From Spectribacter hydrogenoxidans (GTDB lineage: Bacteria; Pseudomonadota; Gammaproteobacteria; Nevskiales; Salinisphaeraceae), in assembly GCF_031846275.1 (NCBI RefSeq), contig NZ_JAVRIB010000021.1, positions 1 through 30,098 of the forward strand: a stretch of 30,098 bases of DNA, read 5' to 3'. This document shows, piece after piece, positions 29,632 through 30,098 of this stretch (position 1 is its first letter; each line of letters begins with the position of its first letter). Both the position numbers and the translations under genes were made by a program. The notes under the pieces are model-generated. The model did no database searches, was not told the DNA's origin, and was given only the letters and a program-made list of their open reading frames with translations.

Positions 29632-30098
29632 ATGGGACGCAACGATCAGCCTCATTGTCCCGGCCATGTGCGATCCGCCGGCCGGCCGGAAGCCGGCTAT
29701 GCCGTTTACGGCGTCATGGCCACCGTGTGCGGGTTGGTCCTGGCAATATTCGCCAGTCTGGCAGCCGCGCATCCGCACGAGTCGCCGTCCGCGCCGGAGG
29801 CCGACGCGTCGAAGCCTTCGGATGCCCCGGAGAGCGACGAGCCTGCGTCGCCGCATTCGCACGCGAATTTCGGCACCCTGGACTGGGAGTACAGTTCCCT
29901 GGGCGTCTACGGCCCGACCTACACGAGCCCGGACGAGGAGCACAAGCTGACCCTCGGGTTATTCGTGTGGTTTGATAATACCTTCGTCACCGATGACGAA
30001 CTGGCCGAGCCCCTGGGCCTGGACGAGATCGAGGGCGATAGCCGCCTTCGCACCGCGCGCCTGGAGCTGCATGGCGAGTACACCGATGATTTCTTCTA
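29632..30098 (+). CDS. Phosphate-selective porin (OprO/OprP)-like protein, 5' part only
   Basis: 155 codons are visible and the frame runs off the window edge. The start ATG at 29632 has a purine-rich GAGGGGG site 6 nt upstream. A long basic N-region precedes a hydrophobic core (VMATVCGLVLAIFASLAAA, about 28-46), so it is a Sec signal peptide with an extended n-region; an internal ATG at 29716 lacks a ribosome site. The mature part starts with a His/Pro/Ser/Asp/Glu-rich stretch (about 47-80), then beta-barrel-like sequence with RTARLELHGEYTDDFFY, which resembles the R-x-A-R-L-x-x-x-G block near the N-terminus of OprO/OprP porins. The substrate cannot be inferred from this fragment. The assignment rests mainly on that one block. 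Confidence 0.6.
   Translation, partial: MGRNDQPHCPGHVRSAGRPEAGYAVYGVMATVCGLVLAIFASLAAAHPHESPSAPEADASKPSDAPESDEPASPHSHANFGTLDWEYSSLGVYGPTYTSPDEEHKLTLGLFVWFDNTFVTDDELAEPLGLDEIEGDSRLRTARLELHGEYTDDFF

Noticed and set aside
1..30098. CRISPR array, tRNA or rRNA genes, prophage, toxin-antitoxin or other defence islands
   Set aside because: I saw no regularly spaced repeats, tRNA cloverleaf, rRNA sequence, phage structural genes or toxin pairs on either strand.

Overview
The window is about 30 kb of GC-rich DNA from a gammaproteobacterium. The evidence is a complete gspC-N type II secretion operon with a divergent gspAB pair, a proteobacterial AddAB-like repair pair, RNase AM, a cyclopropane fatty acid synthase, an Atm1-type exporter and an OprO/OprP-like porin start. 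Many neighbouring genes overlap by ATGA. I cannot name the genus; a Chromatiales/Ectothiorhodospiraceae-like organism is only an impression. Most of the window is well-ordered chromosomal backbone. The only mobile DNA seen is one decayed IS3-family remnant.

Layout. (1) 1-2426: a small unrecognised protein and a universal stress protein lie on either side of a broken IS3-family element. Both genes have FNR/Anr-like boxes (TTGAT-N4-ATCAA) at the spacing expected of class II FNR promoters, so this looks like a piece of an oxygen-limitation regulon. (2) 2427-9614: RNase AM (rnm, minus strand) is divergent from an AddB-like Fe-S nuclease and an AddA-like helicase-nuclease, which are translationally coupled. 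(3) 9559-11262: a small two-helix membrane protein (minus), whose end overlaps the end of the addA-like gene, and a cyclopropane-fatty-acyl-phospholipid synthase (plus). (4) 11355-25656: the type II secretion locus. gspC, D, E, F, G, H, I, J, K, L, M and N run on the minus strand; gspA, gspB and a DUF2845 gene run divergently on the plus strand. The prepilin peptidase (gspO/pilD) and a pilotin are not in the window. (5) 25653-27495 (minus): a four-gene cluster of a periplasmic EF-hand protein, an ECF sigma factor, a membrane-anchored candidate anti-sigma factor and a periplasmic metal-sensor-like (Spy/CnrX-type) protein. (6) 27738-30098 (plus): an Atm1/HMT-type ABC exporter and the 5' end of a phosphate-selective-porin-like gene cut by the window edge.

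How the parts work together. The Gsp proteins form one envelope-spanning secretion machine. GspA/GspB are expected to help place the GspD secretin through peptidoglycan. The DUF2845 exported protein sits directly behind gspB and may be co-expressed with it. The EF-hand/sigma/anti-sigma/sensor cluster reads as a self-contained envelope signalling unit resembling CnrYXH logic with a calcium-binding partner added, and it is the most system-like part of the window. Less expected details are a nested hairpin in the gspK-gspL gap, a perfect DnaA-box 9-mer in the gspF-gspG gap, and the paired FNR-type promoters at the left end.
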